DNA from: Mallotus nudiflorus
Taxonomy: Eukaryota > Streptophyta > Magnoliopsida > Malpighiales > Euphorbiaceae
Direction: 5' to 3'
DNA: 64,000 nucleotides
Assembly (NCBI GenBank): GCA_947683625.1
Contig: CANTUR010000049.1
Location: 2,830,501 to 2,894,500, forward strand
The translations under genes and the position numbers were made by a program. The number at the start of each line of letters is the position of its first letter. The stretch's first letter is position 1. The notes beneath the pieces were generated by a model. The model searched no databases. It saw only the letters and a list, made by a program, of their open reading frames with translations, and was not told where the DNA came from. This document shows positions 1-10,708 of the stretch, in pieces.

Positions 1-392
1 TGTCTAATTCAAAAGTGAAGAAGATCATTTTCTCATTATAGAGATCTAAAGATGTCAAAGCCTCCTTGAATCTCAGAGATAGAATTAGCCCAAAAGACCA
101 TTGTATATCCAAAAATGTATATTTTTGGTATATAATTTCCTACACACTTAGTGGAAATCATTAGTATCAAAATTGTTTGTCAAAGTCCAAAATTAGGAGT
201 TTGATAATGTGAATGGTCAATAGTTTTTTTTATGATTTTATGGAAAGTTAAGGTTTTTTTGTTAAAGAAAGTGAAACATGCAATCAACCATGTAGGGTGG
301 ATTTTGTTCTATATGTTTTTTTTAGTGTGGGTGGTGTATTTGCTTATTATGGAAAGCTTAAAACCTTTTGAAACATTTTTGGTTTTCACAGA
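1..392. other. Upstream flank of MULE remnant, no gene seen
   Basis: AT-rich sequence with no convincing reading frame. The last bases (about 375-391) end in a TTTTCACAG acceptor-like string just before the first recognisable MULE codons, so the 3' part may be an intron of the MULE transposase gene. I could not identify a terminal inverted repeat of the MULE here; the element may begin before the window. Confidence 0.35.
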
Positions 393-1108
393 ATGGAAGA
401 TAAGGTCTTAAGGCTAAAGTGGCACCATAGGGGTAAAATAGTTTGGCATCCCACAGGTCACTATGTTGGGGGTAAGATTGAGGTAGAGTACTTAGATAGT
501 GATAGACTTAGTAAACCTGAGCTTATGTGGTATACTAGAAGTTTCGATTACATTAGTGCAAAAAGGGTGTATTATCAACCAAAAAAGGGTGGAAACTTCA
601 TTTACATAGACAATAACTCTGTCCTTCTAGAAATAACCAATAGTTGTATCGATGGAGAGTCTTTGTAGCTCTTTATTAACCATGTGGTAGATGTGCCTGT
701 ATTTGTTGGTGAAAATGCTCCATCTAGCTTAGTCAATACATCTACAGAGCATAAATCTAGGGCAAGTCAAGGTGTTAAAGGAAGTGATATAGAAGATAAA
801 GACTACATAGAAGAAGAGGAAGGTGAAGAAGAAGGCTTGGAAGAAAAAGAGGATTTAGAAGAAGATAAAGGCTTTGTTTATAGAAAAGTAAGTGAAAGTA
901 GCACTGATAGTGAAGGTGAGAGCGAAGAGATCATACTAAATGATGATCCAGTTCATGATGAGGTCTGCAGTGATCATGATGAAGAAGAGAGATCTGTTAA
1001 AGAGGTTGCAAGACAGTTCCAAGTGAGCTTACAAAGAAGGAGAGCACCTAAGTTTATTGATGAGGTCCTTTTAGGCGAAATTGGTGTATGAAAATTTGGG
1101 GATACAAA
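393..1108 (+). pseudogene. MULE transposase, N-terminal portion (broken)
   Basis: The frame from 393 gives a domain rich in W/H/G/Y (LKWHHRGKI, then HYVGGKIEVEYLD) like the N-terminal PMD/PB1-like domain found in many plant MULE transposases. It is followed in the same frame by a strongly acidic linker (about 790-1000, long E/D runs), the usual layout before the transposase domain. In-frame stops lie at 666-668 and 1089-1091. The coding sequence is then cut at about 1108 by the Sirevirus insertion and resumes after 24538. Identification rests on recognised family layout, not on a search. Confidence 0.6.
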
Positions 1109-2172
1109 TGAGAATACCATATGGGGGTGAATAAGGCTATCAAAAAATAAGTAAAATTAAAAAGAATTAGGAAGGAAATAAAAGGAAATTAAGAAAGAAA
1201 AAATAATGAACATGAGAATTTAAGGAGTTTAAATTCTCAATAATCCTATGTCTTTACCCAACTTATCCCTAAGTTAGGATTTTAAATCACCTCAATCTAT
1301 TCCCTTAGATTGATACTTACAACTTGAGTTTAGGCTCAACTCAAACCTTACAACTTGAGTTTTCTAGGTTTACTCAAAAACCAAAATTTCCTAAGTGTTT
1401 TGATGGTGAAACATGTAAACCAATTCCTTTGAATATCACTTCTCATTTTCTTAACCCTATAAAATAGAAGTACAATAATTTCTTTTCTAACACTTAACAA
1501 ACTCTCACAAGAGTTGTTTCAAATAAAAACTAATTTAAAGAGAATTTTAGAGCTTAATTGAATGCTTGCCAGTATATAATGAATAAACAAGTTTCCTTTT
1601 TTTTTTAAATGAATTTTAGAGGTTGAGTTTATAATTGTGCAATTCAATTATAGTTGTTGAAACAATAATTTCGTTTCCAAAAAATTCAAACTTCATTTGA
1701 ATGAAATTTGGACTTTTGAGCTATAAATTCTCTGCTCTCAGTCGAAATATCATAAGTCTTGGTCGGGATACTTGAAAATAGCCATTTATATCTATTGAAT
1801 TTGAATTTAGCATTGGTCCCTAGCGTAGTCTTGATCGGGACATTAGATAGGGATTAATTATATCACAAAATGAAGATTTTGTTGAATTGAGGTATCCTGC
1901 TCGGGACCATATATCCCGATTGAGACTGAGCTTGGGATGGGTTATGCCCATCCAAATAAAATCTTGAAAATTTGATCCCGAATAAGTTCTTTTGGTCCCA
2001 ATTGTGATGGTTCTTGGGATTATTGTTCAGGATGGAATTTCTTCAATATTTCTTCACCATTTTTATTTCCAAAAAAAATCCTAACTTATATACACTTGAA
2101 ATAAATATATTAAATACTCAAAATTAAGTTTGTTAATATCAAAATTAAGATTGATCATTGCTAAGGCCAATA
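1109..2172 (-). repeat. 3' LTR of the Sirevirus (minus orientation)
   Basis: It aligns along its length with 23483-24537. It begins TGAGAATACC on the + strand and ends GGCCAATA, where the other copy ends GGCCAACA, so one terminal base has mutated here. In element orientation a TATA-like string (ATATAAATGG) is the reverse complement of about 1783-1796. Divergence from the other LTR is high, several percent by eye with indels, so this is an old insertion. Confidence 0.85.
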
Positions 2173-2187
2173 ATCTCCCCCTTTTTG
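2173..2187 (-). other. Polypurine tract of the Sirevirus, next to its 3' LTR
   Basis: The + strand reads ATCTCCCCCTTTTTG directly inside the LTR. On the element strand this is an A/G run with a GGGGG core, the expected plus-strand primer position for reverse transcription. Further C-rich copies lie inward at about 2271-2279, 2376-2382, 2451-2459 and, beyond the gypsy insertion, at 14071-14080 and 14251-14260. Confidence 0.8.
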
Positions 2188-2560
2188 ATTTTGAAAAACT
2201 TAATTTAAGTTTGAGAAAATAATATAACATAAAATTTAAATGTGTGATAACTTGAAGTTCATGAATTTTACTCCCCCTTAATTATGCATATCATAAAAAT
2301 AATTTAAAGAGTAAGGAAGTCTTGATATATAAAAATAAGAAAAAAAAATAAAAAAGAAATTCTTTGAAAATATATCTCCCCTTATATTAAAAGAAAATTT
2401 TAATTTTCCTCCAATAAAAAAATTAGAGAAATATGTATATATTCCTTTATTTCTCCCCATATATGGACATAATAAGAAATATAAATTTTTAAAAAATAAC
2501 TTCCCTTTTAAAAAAAATGAGGGATATAGCAAAGTGAAAATAATGCTATAAAAACATGAT

Positions 2561-2565
2561 AACAT
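2561..2565. repeat. Target-site duplication AACAT, left copy
   Basis: The five bases before the gypsy 5' LTR are AACAT. The identical five bases follow the 3' LTR at 13897-13901, which fixes both ends of the Tekay-type element. Confidence 0.95.
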
Positions 2566-5500
2566 TGTAATATCCCGTGTTTATAAACAATTTTACATTG
2601 TACCGGGATATGCAGTGTCAATAATTTTTGTATATATATTACGATATTTTCACGAGTTAATATGTATTTAAAACCTATTTTAATTACTATGTATTATTTA
2701 CAGTGCTTTACGTAAAATTTTCCCGGGACTTGCATTTTCGGGGAAATTTTCACGTAAATATTTTAATATTAATTATTTTAAATATATTTTCGGACTTGCA
2801 TGAACTCATACGTATTTTTAAAATACTAAATAAAGCCTATGTGTGTAAATATTTATTTAATTAGGGTTTAATATATTACCCTAATATTTTATTATTTGTG
2901 TATTAATTTATTGTTATTTAATTATTTTATTTATTATTAAATTATTAAAATTATTTTTATTATTTTTTTATTTTTTTATTTTTTCTTTTTCTTTTCTTTT
3001 TCTTTTTTTTTCTTTTCTTTTCTTTTTCTTTTCTTTCTTTTTCTTTTTCTTTTTCTTTTTCTTCCTCTCCCTCCCGCGCCCGACCACCCTTACCTCCCGC
3101 TGCAACTCCGGTCACCTACCGTCGGTGTGCCTCCCGGCTTGCCACCGTCGTTCCCAGCCGTCCTCCGCCGCCAGCAGCTCCCTTCCCCGGCGCCGGTAGC
3201 CCCTATTTTCCTCATTTGGCCGAAAATCTTCCCTTCGCCGTTTCTCCCATTTTCGGCCACCGTTTTCAACACCGTCGGTCTCTTTCTTCTCCTTGAGCTT
3301 CGGTGAGTGTGATTCTAGCTTTGGTTTGAGCTTAAATGGTCTACATTTGCTTAGGTTTCGAATTTTCAATTTCGGCCTATTCGGTTTTTTGATTTTTTTG
3401 AGCTTTGAATTGATTGATTCATGAAAACTCCCTTCACAAATGTTGATCCTAGTAGCTCAATCTACATGTATGATTTTTTTTTGGAATTTTTGGAGATTGT
3501 TTGGATTTTTGGGTATTTTTGAATATTTTAATATTATTTTCTAATTTTTGGAAATTAATTATTTAAATTATGAAATTGGGGTTTATGGTTAAATTAGGTG
3601 TTGAAATGAATTATAGGAATTTATTTGGAATTTTTATGAATTTCTAAGTATTTATTTTGAATTATTTGAGTTTATGTAATTTTGGGAAAATTAGGTTAAA
3701 TGTGTTTTTATTTGAAATTAATTGGATAATTGAGTTTAATTATGGATATTATTGATAAATATGTTGAGAAAATTAATTTTGGATAATTTTATGATTTTTG
3801 GTGAATTTTTGAAGTAATTATAATATATTTATATATATAGGGGTATTTTGGTAAATTTACCCTAAATTGGCTAAAAATGTAATTTAATTGGTTTTAATAG
3901 TTATTTAAGGTATAAAAATGATTTCTACAAATTATTTAGTATTTTTAACTAATTAAAACTATTTTTCGTAAATTATTTTCAATTATATATATAATATACG
4001 GTTTTTCTAATAAAATGAATTTTTATTGGTTTTTAATGTGTTTAAAGGTTAATTATGTAATTTCTACCTATAAAATGTATTTTTAGGTTTTAAGGATATT
4101 TTTGGTATATCTGGAATTATTCCGTGTTTGTGGACCCCGGTCGGTGGACTGTAGTTTGGAGTCCGATCGTGGGATTTTGATTGTGCTTTGTGTAGTTTTT
4201 TGAAGTGTGTTTCTTTGCAGGGTCGGCTCTACTCTTTTGAGTAGAGAGATGTCCGTTTTACAGGGGAGGTTCTGTCGAATTTTCGATAGAATTCTCGTAA
4301 AACGTGATATCCGGTCGAACCCTAATTTCTGATTCTGTGTTTAATACTCTAGATCGAATTCTAGGATTTCTGTTAGGTTTATTCTAATGTCTATCGTTAT
4401 TGTTTGTTTAGTTGTGCCGAGACCGAGGGCTAGTGGACCAGGCCCGTCGAACCCGTCTCGTGGAGCACACTAGGTGAGTTACTATACTATATATATATGC
4501 TTAGGATGCATGATTTAAAAATATATATTTTATTTCGATTAAAATGCATGAATAATTTGATTATTTCTTAAGTTTATATTAAGTATATTTTTGGTTTATT
4601 TTTGGTATATAATAAATTATATACATGTTTTATTAATAAAATATATTTAAAATGTTTTTAAATATATTTTTAGTTTAATTTATGATTTGATTGGATTTAT
4701 TTGACATATATATACTCGAAATATACCTGGTTTACTTTTGTTATATTTCCGATATATATATGGTTTATGTTGTTATTTTATTGAACTTCATGCATCATTT
4801 ATTTTTGTGGATGAATGATTTATATTATTAATGAAGGATATCAATAGAACGTGCTACCTAGTGGGCAGCACTAGGACCGAGTACGTACCGGTACACCTAT
4901 ATTATTTAGGCTATAATACTAACTTATTTGTGGATATTGATTTGATGTGATTATTGATATGTGTGAGATATGGTTTGGGGTGTGATTGCTGGAGCTCGGT
5001 TGACCAAGTGTCTCGGGGCCAGTCTATTATCCAAATGGATTAAGTGGATATATTTTGGAATAAGTGAGCCTGTGTGGCTAGTGTGTTGTCTAACACTATT
5101 TCTGAGGTTGCGATATTCTAGGGTTCTATGTGATCCTTCGTAAAAGATGATTTTCAGATAAAATATGTAAAATGATTTTATTGCATTTGTGTGTAATTGC
5201 ATGTATATATATATTAGATATATCTTGTTGACTGTATGCATTATCATTTAGTGTGTATGTATATATATTATAGTAATTCACTCAGTGAGGTCTGACTCCC
5301 CTCCGTTGACTATTTTTCAGGAGAGTCAACATCTTCAGACCTCAGTAGCAGGTTGATACGTCGGATTTCTTCCACCCCGGCTTCTTTGTGTAAATTATCT
5401 ACTTGAGTCTTATCTTTTATAATCTAGACGCTGCAGTAGTTGTGAATTAAAGTGTGGGATTTCATGTATTTTATTTAAAGAGATGTATTATATTGAAACT

Positions 5501-5719
5501 GGATTTGTATTTAAAGATTTATATATCTATGAGATGAGATTTGATTTAAATCCAGTTGATGTAAATAATATTATGATATTTATGATTTTTATTTCCGCTG
5601 CATTATATATTGTTATGATTATGCATGTTTATTTTATTTTTAGGCTTGCTACGGGTTCCAGATTCGAAAGAATTCCCATTCCCTAGCGCTGGTCATGGCC
5701 CTTGTTTTGGGTCATGACA
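2566..5719 (+). repeat. 5' LTR of the Tekay-type element
   Basis: Starts TGTAATATCCCG and ends GTCATGACA. It matches 10709-13896 nearly base for base, except that it carries one copy of a 54-bp unit (GCTGGAGCTCGGTTGAC...) where the 3' LTR has two. Small minus-strand ORFs in the C/T-rich stretch around 3090-3370 also appear in the 3' LTR and look incidental. A TATA-like string occurs near 3829 (TTATATATATAGG), but I cannot place the transcription start. Confidence 0.95.
4227..4291 (+). other. Twin hairpin motif in the Tekay 5' LTR
   Basis: Hairpin 1 (4227-4246) is CTCTACTC, loop TTTT, GAGTAGAG, a perfect 8-bp stem. Hairpin 2 (4270-4291) is TTCTGTCG, loop AATTTT, CGATAGAA, a stem with one G/T position that would be a G-U pair in RNA. 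The same pair occurs in the 3' LTR (12350-12414) and in both related solo LTRs, with the second hairpin degraded in one of them. Function unknown. Confidence 0.7.
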
Positions 5720-5723
5720 AAGT

Positions 5724-5735
5724 TGGTATCAGAGC
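5724..5735 (+). other. Primer-binding site of the Tekay-type element
   Basis: TGGTATCAGAGC, four bases after the 5' LTR, is the usual complement of the 3' end of plant initiator Met-tRNA used to prime minus-strand DNA synthesis. Confidence 0.92.
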
Positions 5736-5915
5736 AGAGTTCTGTGTCAGGGCTTAGTTGTATGAGTAGTGGCCCTAGTTTTAAAGTTATGTTTTCTGTT
5801 GAACTACTGCAGTGAATTAGGTTTGAGTATGTCTTGATAAGTATTCCTTGCTTAGTTTTCAGCGTTATTCCTCCATTGTCTGTTTTGTCTGAATCTTTCC
5901 GTTTGTCTTTTCAGT
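5736..5915 (+). other. Leader between PBS and gag
   Basis: 180 bp of untranslated leader. No separate feature recognised. Confidence 0.6.
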
Positions 5916-7028
5916 ATGAGGAGGTGAGTGCGTGTCGCTCCACCGGTCGTTGAGGCCGAGGATGATGAGTCTTTTCAGGATGAGGTTTTACCTCCTGAGC
6001 AGCCAGTTAGACGTAGAGGTCGTGGCAGAGGTAGACCTCGAGGAGCGGCAGGTCGCCGTAGGCAGAGAGAGTTACAGGACGAGGAGCCTGTTGAGCCTGA
6101 GTTTGATGTTCCTATGCCTCCAGTTGTTCAGCCTGTTCAGCCTGCCTATCAGCAGGGTATGTCTAACCCTGAGGCAGCTTTGTTCTATGCCCGAGTTGGC
6201 AGGATTGCTTTTGATGGTACTTCCGATCCGTTAGATTTTCTGCATGCGATTGAGACTCGGACTCGGACTGCTCATACCGAGTACCAGCGGATCATGATCG
6301 TCGAGTTGTCTATTGAGGGACCAGCTCTAGATTGGTTCATTCAGATGATCCAGCCCTATATGATGACGATGACCTGGGCTCAGTTCCGAGAGCGATTTAT
6401 GAGGAGATTCTGTCCAGAGCCTCTTCATTTGAGCTATTATCTTCGACTGATCAGTATTTCTCGTGGAGATCGATCTGTAGAGGAGTATACCCGAGAGTTT
6501 CTTTGTCTGGGTAGATATGCTGAGGATCTGATGCGAGATCAGTATTTCGCGGTTACTACCTATGTCACTGGTTTGGGTTCTGCTTTTACTGGTATGCCTA
6601 CAACAGGCCTTACTCTGGAGTCTGTGATCGAGTTAGCCAAGAAGATTGAGCTAAGGCTAGTTAGGCAGGGAGCGATGCCTGATTATTATCAGTTAGGAGT
6701 TCAGTCGAGTGGATTGCAGGCTACTCTGTATTCGAGTTTTCATGTTGGATCGAGTAGTCAGCAGCGAGGTCCGACTCAGCAGAGTCAGAGACAGCAGCAA
6801 CGAGTGCATCGGAGTAGTAGACATGGCCGTGGAGGTCAGCGTAGATCGTTCAGATTTGGATCAGGTGCTTCGAGCAGTAGCAGTGGTCGTAGTTCTGGAT
6901 CAGCGGCCAGTGTTTGCCAGACTTGTGGTAGAGTCCATCAGGGACCGTGTTATCTGACACCACTGACATGCTTCAGATGCGGGCAGACAGGACATTTTGC
7001 CAGATCGTGTCCTTATTCTGGTTATTAG
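5916..7028 (+). pseudogene. Gag of the Tekay-type element (nonsense codons at both ends)
   Basis: Structural protein that packages element RNA. The likely start is the ATG at 5916; the fourth codon is TGA (5925-5927), after which the frame is open to a TAG at 7026-7028. The centre holds the retrotransposon gag fold (from about residue 95: AALFYARVGRIAFDGTSDP, later WAQFRERFMRRF and SVEEYTREF). It is followed by a Q/S/R/G-rich basic stretch and then a CCHC zinc knuckle CFRCGQTGHFARSC (residues about 352-365), preceded by an extra CQTCGRVHQGPC. The N-terminal 45 residues are rich in E, R and G. The frame is identical to that of pol downstream, so gag-pol was one continuous polyprotein. Confidence 0.9.
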
Positions 7029-9224
7029 CAGTCGCAGATTTCACGATTCCCACAGCAGTCGATTGCTAGTGTTGCACCCGTGCCATTTCAGTTACCACCA
7101 GCTCAGCATCAGAGTTCTACTCAGTTTGTTCCACAGCAGAGTCGTGGTAGAGGTACTAGAGGAGGTGCCAGAGGTGTTGGCCAGGCTTTTACCAGTCAGC
7201 AGGGAGGTCGAGGTCAGGCCAGAGTTTTCCATCTGACTCAGCAGGATGCTCAGGCATCTAATGCAGTCGTGGCAGGTATTGTTTCTATTTGTTACCTGGA
7301 TGCATGGGTTTTGTTTGATCCGGGTGCCACGCATTCATTCATTTCTCCTGTTTTTGCTTCTAAATCTTGTTGGCAAGCTTCGAGGATGGCTTTTCCTTTG
7401 TCTGTTACCACTCCTCTGAGCTATTCCTTGGACACCGATATTGTTCTTTCTGGTTGTCCAGTTCTCGTGGGAGATATACCCGCTGATTTGATTCTGTTGG
7501 ATGTGATGGAGTTTGATGTTATTTTGGGAATGGATTGGTTATCTCAGCACTATCCCATGGTAGATTGCAGGAATAAAGAGGTGAATTTTAGAATTCCAGG
7601 TGAAGAAGATTTTAAGTTTGTTGGTGATAGGAGTTCAGCACCTCAGAATCTTATTTCTGTTATTATGGCTAGGAAGTTGTTGAGGAAAGGTTGTCAGGGA
7701 TATTTGGTATTGGTCAGGGATACGTCAGTGGAGAAGTTGTCACTCACAGATGTTCCTGTTGCTTGTGAGTTTCCTGATGTTTTTCCCGAGGAGTTGCCAG
7801 GTTTACCACCTCATAGAGAGATTGAGTTCTGTATAGATGTGGTTCCAGGTACTACTCCTATATCTATGCCACCCTATCGAATGGCTCTTGCAGAGTTGAA
7901 AAAGTTGAAGGAGCAGTTGCAAGAGTTATTGGATAAAGGTTTCATTAGACCTAGTGTTTCCCCTTGGGGTGCACCAGTCCTGTTTGTGAAGAAGAAGGAT
8001 GGTACCCTGAGACTGTGCATTGACTACAGAGAGCTGAATAAGGTGACAGTGAAGAACAAGTATCCTCTCCTGAGGATAGATGATTTGTTTGATCAGCTTC
8101 AGGGTGCACAGTTCTTTTCTAAGGTTGACTTGAGGTCGGGTTATCATCAGTTGCGGATTAGTGAATCAGATATTCCTAAGACAGCGTTCCGCACTAGATA
8201 TGGCCATTATGAGTTTCTGGTGATGTCTTTTGGTTTGACTAATGCACCAGCAGCTTTTATGGATCTGATGAACAGGGTATTCAGACCATATGTGGATCAG
8301 TTTGTAGTAGTCTTCATTGATGATATATTGGTTTATTCAAGGAGTATGGAAGAGCATGTATATCATTTGAGGATTGTACTACAGACATTGAGAGATCATC
8401 AGCTTTATGCTAAATTCTCGAAGTGTGATTTCTGGTTGGAGAGTGTTTCTTTTCTTGGACACGTAGTGTCTAAAGAAAGTATTCAGGTTGATCCACAGAA
8501 GATTGAGTCAGTGTCTGAGTGGCCTAGACCTACTTCTGTCACAGAGACTCAGAGTTTTCTGGGTTTAGCCGGGTATTATAGGCAGTTTGTGCGGGATTTT
8601 TCCAGGATAGCAACCCCTATGACTCGCTTGACTCAGAAGAATGTTAGATTCGAGTGGTCAAAAGCTTGTGAGAATAGTTTTCAGTTGTTGAAGGAGAAGT
8701 TGACCACAGCGCCAGTGTTAGCTTTGCCTAATAGTATGGATAAGTTCACAGTTTACTGTGATGCTTCGAGAATTGGTCTTGGTTGTGTGTTGATGCAGAA
8801 TGGAAGGGTGATAACCTATGCTTCGAGGCAATTGAAGAAGCATGAGCAGAACTATCCTACACATGATCTTGAGATGGCTGCAGTGATATTTGCTTTGAAG
8901 ATTTGGAGACATTATTTGTATGGGGTGACTTGTGAGATATTTACTAATCACAAGAGCCTTAAGTACATTTTTCAGCAGCGAGATCTGAATTTGAGGCAGA
9001 GACGATGGTTGGAATTGTTGAAGGATTATGATTGTGAGATCTTATATCATCCGGGTAAAGCTAATGTGGTAGCAGATGCCTTGAGTAGGAAGTCCTCAGG
9101 TAGTCTTGCTCACATCGGTGTTGAGAGGAGACCATTGATCCAGGAATTACATCTGTTGGTGGATCAAGGTCTGATGATGAAGATTAGTAGATCAGGTGGA
9201 CTGCTAGCTCAGTTTAAAGTATGA
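7029..9224 (+). pseudogene. Pol part 1: protease, reverse transcriptase, RNase H (Tekay-type)
   Basis: In frame with gag. The protease motif FDPGATHSFIS is at about residue 467 (DPG where DSG or DTG is commoner; DPG variants are known in plant gypsy elements), with VILGMDWL further on. The RT starts about residue 640 (IRPSVSPWGAPVLFVKKKDG) and carries FIDDILVYS with the catalytic aspartates near residue 802. RNase H follows (VYCDAS about 948, HDLEMAA about 984). The third acidic position, normally TDHKSL, reads TNHKSL here (Asn codon at 8946-8948), so RNase H is predicted inactive. The frame ends at TGA 9222-9224; coding similarity continues in the same frame beyond it. Confidence 0.93.
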
Positions 9225-10397
9225 TATGTACTGAGGGATAGGATTAAAGCAGCTCAGAGCCGAGATCCTATTCTGGAAGTGCTTGCAGAGAATGTTCGAG
9301 CAGGGAAGTTCATTGATTTCACACTCGATGATGATGGTGTGTTGTGGATCAGTGGTAGATTGTGTGTTCCTGATGTGGATGATTTGAGAGAGGAGATTTT
9401 AGAGGAAGCACACTCTACAACTTACAGCGTTCATCCAGGTGTTACTAAGATGTACCACAGTATCAGAGATTTATACTGGTGGGACGGATTGAAGAAAGAT
9501 GTCGCTGATTATATTGCTAAGTGTTTGACGTGTCAGCAAGTGAAAGCCGAACATCAGAAGCCTTCTGGGAAGCTTCAGCCTCTTCCTATTCCCGAGTGGA
9601 AGTGGGAAAGGATAACTATGGATTTTATGGTCGGTTTACCTCGTTCGAAGGATGGATACGATTCTATCTGGGTGATTGTAGACAGATTGACGAAGTCTGC
9701 ACTTTTCTTGCCTGTGAAAGCCACATATTCAGTTGCTAGATTGGCGAATTTGTATGTGAAGCATATCGTATGCCTTCATGGAGTACCTGTGGCCATTGTG
9801 TCAGATAGAGGTTCGGTGTTTACTTCTCATTTTTGGCAGAAGTTGCAGGAAGCGATGGGCACTAGGTTGGACTTCAGTACTGCTTTTCATCCTCAGACAG
9901 ATGGCCAGTCTGAGAGGATGATCCAGACACTGGAAGATATGTTGAGGATATGCGTCTTGGATTTGGGAGGTAGCTGGGATGATCATTTGTCACTCGTTGA
10001 GTTTGCATATAATAACAGCTACCATAGCAGTATTGGTATGGCACCGTATGAGGAATTATATGGAAGGAAGTGTAGATCCCCTCTGAGTTGGGATGAGATT
10101 GGTGAGAGAGCTTTGACTGGACCTGAGATGGTTCAGGATGCTGCAGAGAAAGTCGCCATGATTAAGCGCAGATTAGAGACCGCAGTTAGCAGACAGAAGA
10201 GTTATACGGATCTTAGGCACAGAGATGTGGAGTTTCAGGTTGGAGATTTTGTTTTTCTGAAAGTATCTCCGATGAAGGGTGTGATGAGATTTGGCAGGAA
10301 GGGTAAGTTAGCACCGAGATACATTGGACCGTTTGAGATTCTGGAGAGAGTTGGCACTGTTGCATATCGGTTGGATTTGCCTCCGAGTATGTCATAG
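9225..10397 (+). pseudogene. Pol part 2: integrase of the Tekay-type element
   Basis: Same frame as upstream pol, resuming after the TGA at 9222. The N-terminal zinc-binding region (HPGVTKMYHSIRDLYWWDG, then CLTCQQVKAEH) is followed by the catalytic core: Asp in ITMDFMVGLP (codon 9621), Asp in VSDRGSVFTS (9804) and Glu in DGQSERM (9912), a D-D35-E spacing, so all three catalytic residues are present. The C-terminal part (about 10,250-10,390) has the GPFEIL and VAYRLDLP strings typical of gypsy integrases. A TAG at 10395-10397 separates it from the chromodomain-like tail. Confidence 0.92.
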
Positions 10398-10661
10398 GTG
10401 CATCCAGTATTTCATATCTCGATGTTGAGGAAGTATATTTCAGACCCTTCTCACGTATTGCAGCCTGACAGTGTAGAAGTGAGTGAAGATTTGACGTTTG
10501 TGGAAGAACCTGTGGCGATCGTAGATTATCAAGTTCGACAGTTGCGATCGAAGCAGATTCCGATGGTCAAGGTTCTGTGGCGTAGCGACAGAGTTGAAGA
10601 GCATACGTGGGAGACTGAAGCTGAGATGCGACCTTCTTACCCGTATCTCTTTCCTTCTTGA
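10398..10661 (+). pseudogene. Chromodomain-like C-terminal tail of the integrase
   Basis: Continues in frame after the TAG at 10395 and ends at TGA 10659-10661. HPVFHISMLRKY starts the tail; the final 55 residues (VAIVDYQVRQLRSKQIPMVK, then VLWRSDRVEEHTWETEAEMR) match the pattern of the Tekay-clade chromodomain. In chromoviruses this domain is thought to steer integration toward marked chromatin. Classification rests on pattern recognition. Confidence 0.8.
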
Positions 10662-10696
10662 TTCTGTTTTCTGAAATTCGGGAACGAATTCTTGTA

Positions 10697-10708
10697 AGGG
10701 GGGAAGAC
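10697..10708 (+). other. Polypurine tract of the Tekay-type element
   Basis: AAGGGGGGAAGA-type purine run ending directly before the TG of the 3' LTR, the expected plus-strand primer. Confidence 0.85.

Noticed and set aside
2278..2565. Minus-strand Phe/Tyr-rich ORF next to the gypsy insertion
   Set aside because: Lies in the untranslated 3' part of the Sirevirus among its polypurine tracts; composition-driven, and its end falls at the insertion site.
3090..3369. Arg/Gly-rich minus-strand ORFs, repeated at 11118-11493
   Set aside because: They lie inside both Tekay LTRs, antisense to the element, and change by frame-breaking differences between copies.
5483..5686. 67-residue ORF conserved at 13660-13863
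   Set aside because: The identity reflects the LTR pair; it is not kept as an open frame in the related solo LTRs.
7317..7325. DPG instead of DSG in the Tekay protease as an inactivating mutation
   Set aside because: DPG variants occur in many plant gypsy proteases, so it may be the family state and not damage.
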